Below, in pieces: positions 33,221 through 43,126 of a DNA stretch of 64,000 bases. Position 1 is the stretch's first letter, and each line of letters opens with the position of its first letter. This stretch comes from Parasitella parasitica (taxonomy: Eukaryota; Mucoromycota; Mucoromycetes; Mucorales; Mucoraceae). A model generated the notes under the pieces. It was not told the origin of the DNA. It was given only the letters and a program-made list of their open reading frames with translations, and did no database searches. The position numbers and the translations under genes are program-made. Where the stretch lies: positions 79,583 to 143,582 of the forward strand of contig MU619280.1 in the NCBI GenBank assembly GCA_025201805.1, given 5' to 3'.

Positions 33221-33828
33221 ATGTCCAGTCGCGAAGATCTACCAGATTTGGACAAGGTAAAAAGCGCATTTGGTTTTATTGTTCCCATGGTAACTAAAAG
33301 TCGAAGGATTTAGAGTGTGCCTTCAGCTGCAGACGAAACGAAAGACGAAAAAACTATAAACTATGATGACATTATTGATGTAGACATATTTGATCAATTA
33401 TTGGATATGGATGATGACGATAATTGTGATTTTTCTCATACTCTTGTAAACGATTACTTTGAACAAGCATACAAAAAATATGAAGACATGTCTAAAGCCG
33501 TGTAAGACTGGAGACCTTGTAATAATGATGAAATGAATGACTAATACAAAATTTAAACAGAGAAGCGAAGGATTTACCAAATTTGTCCAAGGATGGCCAT
33601 TTTCTCAAGGGCAGTTCAGTTGCTATCGGATTAAAAAAATTAAAGGCTACATGCGAAAAGATCCAAAATGTTGGTGAACTCAAAGATGAAGAGGAGGAAC
33701 TTACGGAAGAAGAGGCATTAAAACGTATCAAAAAACTACTGAAAGATGTGGATTCGGAAATCAAAGAAGCTGAGGAGTATTTCAAAAATTTCTATAACGC
33801 ACAAGGTGCTTCAGAAGCTACTGGATAA
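33221..33828 (+). CDS. YPD1: Histidine-containing phosphotransfer protein
   Basis: Carries phosphate from a hybrid histidine kinase to response regulators in fungal two-component (osmotic/oxidative stress) signalling. Exons 33221-33256, 33314-33501, 33561-33828; 163 residues, close to yeast Ypd1 (167). The HPt signature is HFLKGSS with phospho-acceptor H88; it follows VDIFDQLLDMDDDD and a helix FSHTLVNDYFEQAYKKYED, as in Ypd1. The C-terminal helices include an acidic run (KDEEEELTEEEA). Intron 2 has a GACTAATAC branch site. Convergent with USE1, 126 bp between stops. Confidence 0.93.
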
Positions 33829-33954
33829 AAAATGTAGAAGTAGTAATTCTGTTAACAATCAGAACAAGAACTCTTCATCTATCTGTCTACTTGTTTACTT
33901 TTTATCATTACAAATACGCACTCTCTACGTTCTCTTCCTTGTTTTATTAATTTT

Positions 33955-34732
33955 TCAAGTTGCTTTAGGTAAAAATTTTATAGTAAAGAATACTAGTACA
34001 AACATGATGCACACAAATAATACAAGTGCCATAGTCATAAAACTGGTACCCCAAGACTTAGAATAGTGGACGTCTAGTCTTTGTCTTTCTTTGGTCATAC
34101 GATCCAAATTACTTTCGACAGCTTGCTGTGCCTCTTTTAAAACAGCATCGTCTTTGGAAAGTATATCACCAAATGCTTGACTATTGATTTTGAGCTGCTT
34201 TGCCATACGGTTTAAATCTGTTGTCAGTTCATCATGCATCTGTCGATGATGGTGCAAGACGTGTTCAATGTTTGAAGTTTCGTTTCTTGCAGTGTTTGTA
34301 TTTCTATCGAAATTTATCAATAAGATGCGGCTGTGTTTGTCTGATTCTTTTACCTTTGTCGAATCTCTGGCTTTTCATTACTGGGTTCTGCAACTTGCTC
34401 TTCTTCTGTATCTTCTTTTTGTCCTTCCATTTCTTCTTCTGGCTCCAATGGTTTCTATGAAAAAAAGGTATGAATGACACGGGTGATTGTGTTCGTTTTT
34501 CTCGATTGTACTTTCTTCCTCTCCAATTCCTCTTGTGCTGCTTGTGCGTCTAGTTTTTTTAATTCTATCAACCACTGGGGATCAGAGTTCTCAAGCTGTT
34601 TCAATTCTTCCAAGTGTTTCTTTTTTACAAGACGAGCTTCAGCAATTCCTTTATCTACGTCGACATGCTAATTGCTGTGTTCATAGTGGGCTATTTTGAT
34701 TATACATTTGCGTCCATTGCTGATATATTGCA

Positions 34733-34797
<65 letters not shown>

Positions 34798-35176
34798 AAA
34801 AAAAAATACCATGGTATGAACAGCAACTGCTCTTGTTAATTGATCTATACGAGATGCATACGGTAATATGCTATTCATAAAAAAGAAGAAAAGAAAAGTC
34901 CTTAGTTGTCTATTGCAACATGTAAACGAAAAAATAACCATGGAATAGTTACTTTGCAGAGTGAAATTTTGCTTGTAATGTAGTGATATATTTAACATAC
35001 TAGTCTGTGCGTTAATATTTTATCTATCCAAATTACATATAATAATCGCTTTTCCTTACTGTAGAAAATTTTCGTTTCTCGGATGCTGTCCAAATATCAA
35101 TAGGCTGTTCTTTTAATTTATTTTCACAACTGATCAAAAGTCGAAGTAAATTGATTTCGTCTGTAGTATTAAGCAT
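33955..35176 (-). CDS. USE1: SNARE protein Use1
   Basis: Qc-SNARE of retrograde Golgi-to-ER transport at the ER membrane. Six exons: 35060-35176, 34953-34999, 34810-34870, 34512-34667, 34354-34454, 33955-34303; 276 residues. N-terminus EINLLRLLISCENKL and KFST|YVKYITTLQ matches the Use1 family; the SNARE helix is near residues 165-235 (ETSNIEHVLHHHRQMHDELT...LKINSQAF), and a single C-terminal membrane anchor follows (MTMALVLFVCIMFVLVFFTI). Intron 3 contains a very long poly-A/T tract (34735-34806). It ends 113 bp before the ARG8 stop, same strand. Confidence 0.9.
34735..34795. repeat. Poly(A) tract of about 61 nt inside USE1 intron
   Basis: Uninterrupted A on the plus strand (T on the sense strand), followed by G and about 10 more A. 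It sits just downstream of the intron donor. Exact length is prone to sequencing error. Confidence 0.85.
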
Positions 35177-35288
35177 GAGATGGTCTAGATGGTTTTTAGT
35201 ATATATTTTATTGAAATTTTGATGCAAAAAGGAAAAAGCAAGAGGAAATGATGCACATGTAAAAACACGACTACTCGAATGAACATTT

Positions 35289-36771
35289 TCACTGGCTTTC
35301 AATTGCAAATTGATCAACAGCACCTGCAAACTTGGAAACACCCTCCACAGCTTCTTCTTCAGAGATGATCAATGGAGGGATCACACGAACCGTATTGCAA
35401 CCTGCAGTAACCACCAATAAACCACGCTCACGGGCCATTTTAACAATGGGAGAAGGGTCCTTGGTAAACTCAACGCCAATGAGTAGCCCCTTACCGCGAA
35501 CTTCCTTTATCAATCCAGGGTGGCTGCTTTGAACTTGCTTCAGCAAGCTCTTGAGATGCTCACCCTTCTGGTTGACAGATGCAATAAACTCTGGGGTTGT
35601 AATACGACTTACCACATTTAGCGCAACAGCAGAAGCAAGAGGATTGCCGCCAAATGTAGTGCCATGTTCTCCAGTCTTGATAAACTCTCCAACCTTCTCG
35701 GTTGTCATAATAGCACCAATGGGAACACCATTAGCCAGAGGTTTAGCCATGGTCAAGATATCGGGAGTGACATTGAAGTGCTGATGGCCCCACATCTTAC
35801 CGGAGCGAGCCAAACCACATTGAATTTCGTCAAAGATCAGCAAAGTATTAGTCTCGTCACAACGCTTTCTCAATGCTTCCAAAAATTCTGCCTTGGCAGG
35901 ATGCACACCGCCTTCACCTTGAATGGGCTCAATAATCACACCGCAGGTTTTGTCGGTGATAGCATTCAGAGCAGCTCCTACATCGTTGTAAGGGCTGGTG
36001 ACGATGCCGGGAATCAATGGAGCAAAAGGCTTTTGGTACTTGGGGTTAAATGTCACGGACAATGCGCCCATGGATCGACCATGGAAGGCATTTGTGAAGC
36101 AGACAATCTCTGTCTTGTCAGGGCTGAATTGCTTGCCCCATTTACGAGCAAACTTCAGGGCGCCCTCGTTGGCTTCTGTTCCGGAATTGGCTAAAAACAA
36201 TTTGGAAGCCCATTTACCACCATGCTGATGAGTTGTTTCAACCATCGTTTTGGCGAGAGCACCAGCGTGCTCGTTGTGATACAAATTGCTGGTATGTAAA
36301 AGTTTGTTGGCTTGATCATACAAAATTTGAGCAACCTCAGGATCCGAATGTCCCAAGGCAGTAACAGCGATACCGGCAGTGAAATCAAGATAACGGCGAT
36401 CGTTGGTATCGTAGAGATGGCAGCCTTTGCCTCGAGCAATTACTATATCAGGGCGAGCGTAAGTGTTGACGGTGTATCTGTTGAACTCCTTGACCTGATC
36501 CAAGGTAGATTGAGGGACTTGTGTATCGAGATGAGTCAACTGTTTTTCCGCATAAACAGATATAGGTGAATGAGTCGGGCAAAGTTATTTCTTTTGAGCC
36601 GACCTACCTCTTTAACAGGCTTAATCAAGGTACTTGAAACTGCATACGAACGTTTCTAGTAGAATCACAACATTAATAACAGATTTTCCAACCTACAAAG
36701 GGAGCACTTGCCAATGTTTGGACACTTGCAGGCTTGATAGCACAGGATAATTTACTCAGCGTGCGATACAT
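35289..36771 (-). CDS. ARG8: Acetylornithine aminotransferase, mitochondrial
   Basis: PLP-dependent transamination in arginine/ornithine biosynthesis, mitochondrial matrix. Exons 36697-36771, 36608-36655, 35289-36539; 457 residues. The N-terminus (MYRTLSKLSCAIKPAS...) is basic and hydroxylated without acids, a mitochondrial presequence. Class-III aminotransferase motifs: LYDTNDRRYLDFTAGIAV, LANSGTEANEGALKFAR, CFTNAFHGRSMG, IIEPIQGEGG, LLIFDEIQCGLARSG, and the PLP lysine in TMAKPLANG. Two Gcn4-type sites lie upstream (36904-36912 and 36997-37003). Confidence 0.96.
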
Positions 36772-36903
36772 GAGAAGAGAGTAAAGATGGTAAGAGAAGA
36801 ACAACACTTTATTTGATGTTTATATAATCCTCGAGATTTTTAGATCTCCTTTCAAAAGGTTGGTTTCCCTCATCAGTCACGACAGCTGGCAACAGTAAAG
36901 CAA

Positions 36904-36912
36904 ATGAGTCAT
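36904..36912. promoter_or_regulatory. Gcn4/CPC1-type site ATGAGTCAT upstream of ARG8
   Basis: Perfect match to ATGA(C/G)TCAT, 133 bp upstream of the ARG8 start and just past the stop of the next gene. A second TGAGTCA is at 36997-37003. General amino-acid control by Gcn4/CPC1 through TGASTCA is established in fungi; binding here is inferred. Confidence 0.5.
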
Positions 36913-37529
36913 TCATTCATTAGGTGGTGGCCGCCGTTCGGTCGAGTTCTTGGGCAACACTTTTAGAAGTTTGTTTTCTGCGTTCATGAGTTACTATGAG
37001 TCAGGGCGCCTAGATTTTTTCATTTCTGAAATGTATACCTAGATAACTCGAATACTCGTCTAATGCTCTGGCTGTGTTTTCCATCTCTATGGACTGTTGA
37101 TGGATCGACTCGATTTGCTGTATGAAGCTCGAGAAATCTGCGTCTGTATCAAGCACAAACGTTAGTAACTTTTTACTAGCGCAAAAAAAATACATACAAG
37201 TATTCTGCAGCTTCGACATCTCCTTCATTAGTCGCTGGCTCATTTGGCTCATTCGTGTATACTTTTCCTGCGTAGTTGTATTCATCTTTTCTAATAATCG
37301 ACAATCTTCTACTGTCACTGTCATATTACACGGTTGAATTTAGAATGTTTCTGCAACATTATACTACTATGCACTTACTCTTAAGCTCGGCATTAGTATA
37401 TTCGGTGAAATGCTTGTATGCATCCTGGGTTAGCTTGGTAATATGCTCCTGGTCTAGACCTTTGTTGTATTCATTTGGCTTGAGTGAATTTTGAGTTGTT
37501 GATGTTGAAGATGTAGGTGTAGAACTCAT
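36913..37529 (-). CDS. BLOC-1 subunit 2-like protein
   Basis: Small coiled-coil subunit of the BLOC-1 complex, which acts in endosomal trafficking. Exons 37379-37529, 37198-37317, 37039-37143, 36913-36977; 146 residues, near the 142 of human BLOC1S2. After a Ser/Thr-rich N-terminus the family core is recognisable: HFTEYTNAEL, EDCRLLEKMN, KYTRMSQMSQRLMKEM, then the helix IQQIESIHQQSIEMENTA and LDEYSSYLENKL. Exon 2 may start 6 nt later (two tandem ACAG acceptors, 37318 or 37312). The tail ENKLLKVLPKNSTERRPPPNE is short. Confidence 0.82.
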
Positions 37530-38584
37530 TGTTGTTTTGAAAAGAGGATAAAAAAAGCTTGGAAAAGCTAGTCGTGTTTGCTTTCAAACCGCATAGAACT
37601 GATTTAAAATTTGCCATTTAAAATCTTTCAGTCTATTATTCTAATAGTATTGCAGAATCGGTATTTTGTATAATGTATCAACATGATATGCATCCCCTTT
37701 GACAGCTACCAAATAACTTTGCACAAATAAGCTTTTACGATAAACCTTGAAAAATCCAACATCTTGCTACAAAAGATATCGAAGAATATCATATTCACGA
37801 AAATATACCCATTGTTGTATTCCCACAGATCTCTAGATTGTTGGATGATCAAGTTCTCCAGATAGTTCGAGTGATTTTATATAATGAATCTTGCTTAACC
37901 TTTTAAACCTTTATTGGCTATGAACTAGAAGGCCAATATCACTTTATTCAATTTTATTGATTTGAGTCAGGGGCAATATTCTCATTCTCACCACATCCAA
38001 GAAAAACTGGATCAGTATCACACTGGATATGAGTTTTAGTATTTTAAAATCGAGGCAATCGACTTTCCTTCAGGGCATAGAATCATGTAGACAAGATAAA
38101 AGTGTGAGGTAACATTTATTGTCATTTTTATTGCATGAGAATGAAATAGGTATAAATGCTGTTTTTGTCTAAAGCCCTATCATAGAAAATCCACCATCTG
38201 CGTTGCGAGTATCAATTATTTTTGAGAAGCATCTGTCTTTCATCAGAAGAGGCTTTGAAGATGCTATTTACATAAGCTTTTGACTTTATTTAGCTCTACA
38301 TCTAAACATTTACAAATGACGAGTAACCATGACACTGAGATTTGGCGTCAAAATAAACTATGAGAAGCTTGTTCGAGCAGAATAAAAAGAGTTCACTTCA
38401 CACTACTCGATTTCGATTGCCTTGTATGATCAGATACCAGTAACCACGGATTTGTCAATAAGAGTGAGTCATTTTCACTAAACCATGGCTCTAAATTACA
38501 TTCTCCGAGCAAAAAAAGATAACCAGACATCAGTTTTTTTTTAATTCAATCCTCCCTCTCTTCATCTTGCTTTCACTCTTTAAA
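37530..38584. other. Intergenic, 1.05 kb, divergent promoters
   Basis: Between the BLOC1S2-like gene (minus) and HIS5 (plus). Contains TGAGTCA at 37963-37969 and 38465-38471. No gene. Confidence 0.5.
38465..38471. promoter_or_regulatory. Gcn4/CPC1-type site TGAGTCA upstream of HIS5
   Basis: Core TGAGTCA about 115 bp upstream of the HIS5 start, the usual distance for general amino-acid control sites. Same core as at ARG8. Confidence 0.45.
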
Positions 38585-39776
38585 ATGTCTAACTTTGATC
38601 TCAGTAAAGTCATTCGTCCTAACATCATGGCATTGAAGCCTTATCGCTGTGCTCGTGACGATTACAGCGAAGGAGTCTTGTTAGATGCCAATGAAAATGC
38701 ATATGGACCCTCTTTAACTGCTCAACATGATGGTGACCTGAACAGATACCCTGATCCTTATCAAACCCAAGTGAAAGATCGCATCGTGAAATTACGAAAC
38801 TTAAAGTCCACAAAGAACTTGTTTTTGGGTGTCGGCTCTGATGAAGTTATCGATCTACTCATCCGTATTGCTTGTGTGCCTGCTCACGACAAAATATTGA
38901 TTACTCCTCCCACTTACGGCATGTATTCCGTCTGTGCTCAAATCAATGACGTCCAAGTTGTCAAATCACCTTTAAATGTTGAAAATGGTGCCTATCAGTT
39001 GGATTTGAATAATGTAAGTTGGGTGACTCATCCATGTCAACCATGACTAACCGCCAGAAAAGCTTTTTGACACTTTGAAATCAAATCCCGAGACAAAGAT
39101 TGTGTTTCTATGTTCTCCTGGCAATCCTACAGGCACTTGCTTGACCCACAAGAGTATCCGTGCAGTTCTCGACTCGGATTTCAAGGGCTTAGTTGTTGTT
39201 GATGAAGCATATGTCGATTTTGTTGATCATGATGAAGGTTCTGTCGCTGCTTGGGTTTACGAATACCCTAATTTGGTTGTCATGCAAACATTGAGCAAGA
39301 GCTTTGGGCTTGCTGGTATTCGTGTTGGTATCGCTGTTGGCCATGCCGATGTTATACAGATCCTCAATAACACCAAGGCTCCTTACAATATCGGTACTCC
39401 TAGTGCTTTGTTGGCTGCTGAAGCTCTTTCTGATGATGGATTGACTAAAATGTACGATTATCGCAAACGCTTGATTGCTCAACGTGGTGATTTGCTGGAG
39501 AAATTACCTCAAATTGATGGCACTGGTCGTATTTTAGGTGGCAACGACTCTAACTTTGTCTTGGTCGAAATTTTGGGTACTAATAGCAAAAAACCTTCAA
39601 ACGATCGTGCGCAAAAAGTTTATAGTATGATGGCAGAAAAGCTTGGTGTTGTTGTTCGTTTCAGAGGCATGGAGTATGGTTGCGATGGATGCCTAAGAGT
39701 CACCGTTGGTACAGAAGAAGAAAATGCAACCGTGCTTGACGTGTTGCAAAAGGCTTTGGCAGAAAATAAAATATAG
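38585..39776 (+). CDS. HIS5: Histidinol-phosphate aminotransferase
   Basis: PLP enzyme of histidine biosynthesis (imidazole-acetol phosphate to histidinol phosphate). Exons 38585-39013 and 39063-39776, 380 residues. Class-I/II aminotransferase features: LLDANENAYGPS, DLNRYPDPYQ, LGVGSDEVIDLLIR, ITPPTYGMY, FLCSPGNPTGT, VVDEAYVDF, the PLP lysine in TLSKSFGLAG, and GRILGGNDSNFVLVE. The acceptor is the second AG (CAGAAAAG), needed for frame. Start ATG is directly before MSNFDLSKVIRPNI, which fits the family N-terminus. Confidence 0.95.
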
Positions 39777-41295
39777 ACTTGTCAACTGTCTTTTGCCTAG
39801 ATAAGCATCTTGAATTTGTTATATATATAAATATATATAGATAAAGGTTTTATATTGTAAGCTGTCAATATTGTATATAGCGAACTGCCCTCCTTTTGCA
39901 CAACATACAAGCAAACAAACAAACCATAGCTTTGTATATGTACCTTCGTTCACAGCGCATTTCATGCACTCGAAGTTTGATTGCTGACTTTGTTAATGTC
40001 CCTTCATAGCTGATGAGTTTTGTTTTCGCTATTTAGTACAACAGCAATCCAGTTACTTCAAAAGGCTGGCTTTAAAGTTAACAATACAAATGCTATTAAA
40101 TCCCTTGCTGACCGGTGTGGAGAATATCTCAAAATACTGTTATCAACTGCTTCAGCATGTACTCATCTTTTAGGTATACCTAAGAGGAACTCCGTTTTTA
40201 TACGGAAACTCTTGTAAACAGGTTAGAGGTTGAGGTCACCAAGTTGGACAAAAAAAAAAAAAAGCGGCCCAGTAAAACCCTAAAAAGTGCATGCGTCGTA
40301 ATTTTGGAAAGCTGACTGAGGGCTAATGCCTCGATATATCAGGACTTACATGCTGGACTAAATTACCAATTGGAAGCAATTTAAAAATTCTATGCTAGTA
40401 AGCATTGCATAAGCATAGTTAGAACTGCTATCAACATCCTTTATTTATAACCACATTATTGAATTATCGTCTTTTATGGACTACCGTGCACAAAAACGAA
40501 ACCACTAACAAAACAACAAAAATCGAGAGGAGTTACAAGGTTTAGCCAAGAATCTGGCTTAATGAATATAGATTTGACAGCCTTGCTCGTTGTATTATTG
40601 TATTAAATCTCATGACGCCTAATTCAATGATTTACAATCTTGACTTGCATACAATCTACTATTGAAAAAAAGCAATGTAAGGATGATATAATAATAGACA
40701 AATATCTTCGACCTATTAACTTAAAGGTTGATGATTAGCCTTCCAAACCTCAAAATGAATGCCACTAGTAAGCAATCAGGGTTAACTATAAATTATGACA
40801 CTTTTATAGTTGGGTGTGGCCATTATAATGTATGGTATCATGGTGTGTGTATTGCGATGGCTGAAGAAAACGATAACGCGGAACAATGTCATTGTGATTG
40901 ATGTTGGACATGACTATATTGGGATATGTTGAAACTTGGTCAATTCGGCACTACCCTAATTGAAACTTCTGTGCTTATGCGACCCATAACAATAGCAATC
41001 CCGTCTTGAAATTTTTTATGCTTGAGGTGAATAAACATGACGATAGTGAACCAACATATATATCTGTTATCTGCTAAACTAAATATTCATGGTGCCTGAT
41101 TTGTTAGAGTGTAGCATTTTCAAATAGATCATACTCTATTTATCAGATACTGTACTTCATCACTTTAGCCTGCAGCTACTTCATGTATCATATGTGTAAT
41201 GCTGCAGGTAAAAAAAAAAAACAAGTATAAATTATGTGCCTATGGTCAAGCATCCTTCCTTTTTCTCTCTCTTCTCCATTACATCAACAAACAAA
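39777..41295. other. Intergenic, 1.5 kb
   Basis: Apart from the histone-fold fragment listed separately, no gene is supported. Contains an AAAACCCTAAAAA telobox-like motif at 40274-40285. Confidence 0.4.
39964..40315 (+). CDS. Possible small histone-fold (bromodomain-associated type) protein or remnant
   Basis: The best-supported part is exon 40037-40173, reading AIQLLQKAGFKVNNTNAIKSLADRCGEYLKILL, which resembles the histone fold found in TAF8/TAF3/SPT7-type proteins. In-frame joins exist to a tiny first exon (39964-39974) and to a lysine-rich last exon (40227-40315), giving only about 78 residues. The donors are weak. It may be a real minimal histone-fold protein, a fragment of a longer gene, or a remnant. 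Confidence 0.35.
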
Positions 41296-43126
41296 ATGTC
41301 TAGCTCAATTCCTGATAACTTTTTAGCTTGTACACTTGGGGTTTCGGCAGCAATTATCACAGCATTGGCGATAAAGTATCCTGATCGAGCTTTGTTTGAT
41401 GAACGCAGGGAAGGCATTGCGGAAAAGCCTGGTTGGCCAATTGTAGGCCGTTTACCTGAAATTGTCAGTAATGCAGAGACGCTGCACGAATATTTACTTC
41501 ATGGATTTACTTCAACCAACTCTTTAACAACGTATGAGGTGTCACAAATTTTGGAAATTCACGCCTAATAGTTAAATATCATTAGTACTGCTTCGGCACT
41601 AGGTTTACCTCGTACTATCTCAACTGTAGATCCCCGCAATATTGAGCATATACTCAAACGTATAAACTTGCAACGGCATTATGCAGTGTAACATACTAAA
41701 AAAATTTTTTACACATAGATAATTTTGAGAATTATGCTAAAGGTCCACAGTTGAATGCAGCAACAGGCGATTTGTTTGGCCATGGCATTTTCAATGCTAA
41801 TGGTGAACAATGGAAGTACCAAAGAAAAACAGCAAGCCATATATTTAATATCAAGAACTTTAGAGACCTTTTTACAGAGTAAAGACGTTGTAGATCATTT
41901 TAAATGCTGCATGTATTCTAAAAAAAAACTTATTCCGGCTGACAGGGTCTTCGTCAAGGAACTTGATAAAATGTGTAAAGACGTATTGGGTAAAGCTGTA
42001 GCTTTGAATCAAGTCGTTGATTTTCATGATACTATGTTCAAATTCACATTGGATTCATTTATCTTGTAAAGTCGAGTATGCATATTCAACTATAACTACA
42101 ACTGAAAGCTAATTTTTCTTACGATAGACTGGGATTTGGCGTACAACTAAACGCTTTAGGCAGTACGGAAAAAGTGCCTTTTGCTGCTTCATTTGATGAA
42201 TGCCAATTAAACAGTTTCCAGCGTTTTGTAAATCCCTTTTGGAGAGTGACAGAGCCTATTGCAAATTTGATAAGCCCTTGGAAGAAGAGCATTAATCAAC
42301 ACTTGGACACTGTAAACAGCTTTGCTAATGAAGTTATTGAAGGACGTAGAAAGCAACTGGCTGATGGTGAAACACATCATCGTGATCTACTGTCAAGATT
42401 TATGGATGCCCACAACGAAAATGACCAACCATTAAGCAATAAGGAACTACGAGACATCGTTTTGAACTTTGTCATTGCTGGAAGAGACACCACAGCACAA
42501 GCATTATCTTGGACATTCTACATGCTGATGCTTCATCCTCGAGTTGAGTCAAAGCTGCTAAAGGAGATCCTTGAAAGTATTAAAGATGATATACCTGACG
42601 ATCCAGTCGCCTTGTATGATATAATCAAGAATATGACATATGCTCATGCTGTGTAAGTTTTGCTCGCTTGATCTCACTAGCCGAGTGTCTAATTCTTTAT
42701 TTCAGATTTTTTGAGGTTTTACGGCTATACCCATCTGTGCCCAACAATCAAAAATACGCACTGAATGTCGACGTTTTGCCTGATGGGACGCCTATTCGCA
42801 AAGGTGATTATGTAATGTGGTGTCCATGGGCCCAAGGCCGCAATGAAGCTGTGTGGGGGCCTGATGCAAAAGAGTTTAAACCTGAACGATGGATTACTGC
42901 TGATGGTGAACTTCGTCGTGAATCCCAAGGTCAATGGCCAGCATTTCATGCCGGGCCCCGTGTTTGTCTTGGGCAGAATTTAGCTATTTTGGAGGCACTT
43001 GTTGCCATGGTTTTCCTTGTTAAACGATACAAATTTAAATTGGTTCCAGGACAAAACATTACCTATCAAGTTTCATTAACTTTGCCCATGAAGGAAGGAA
43101 TGAAGGTTTATGTGCAGAAACGATGA
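41296..43126 (+). CDS. Cytochrome P450 monooxygenase
   Basis: Heme-thiolate monooxygenase, ER-anchored. Exons 41296-41531, 41586-41659, 41719-41878, 41946-42065, 42128-42652, 42706-43126; 511 residues, typical P450 length. The N-terminal hydrophobic anchor (LACTLGVSAAIITALA) precedes PGWPIVGRLPE. Motifs: helix C WKYQRKTASHIF, I-helix AGRDTTAQ, K-helix FEVLRLYP (ExxR), PERW region FKPERWI, and heme loop FHAGPRVCLGQ with the cysteine ligand. Resembles CYP52/CYP4-type fatty-acid or alkane hydroxylases in motif spacing, but the substrate is not certain. Flanked by gene-poor DNA. Confidence 0.93.

Noticed and set aside
36655..36720. GC donor (GCAAGT) in ARG8 intron 1
   Set aside because: A GT donor (GTAGGT at 36696) 15 nt downstream is also phase 0, so a GC donor is not required.
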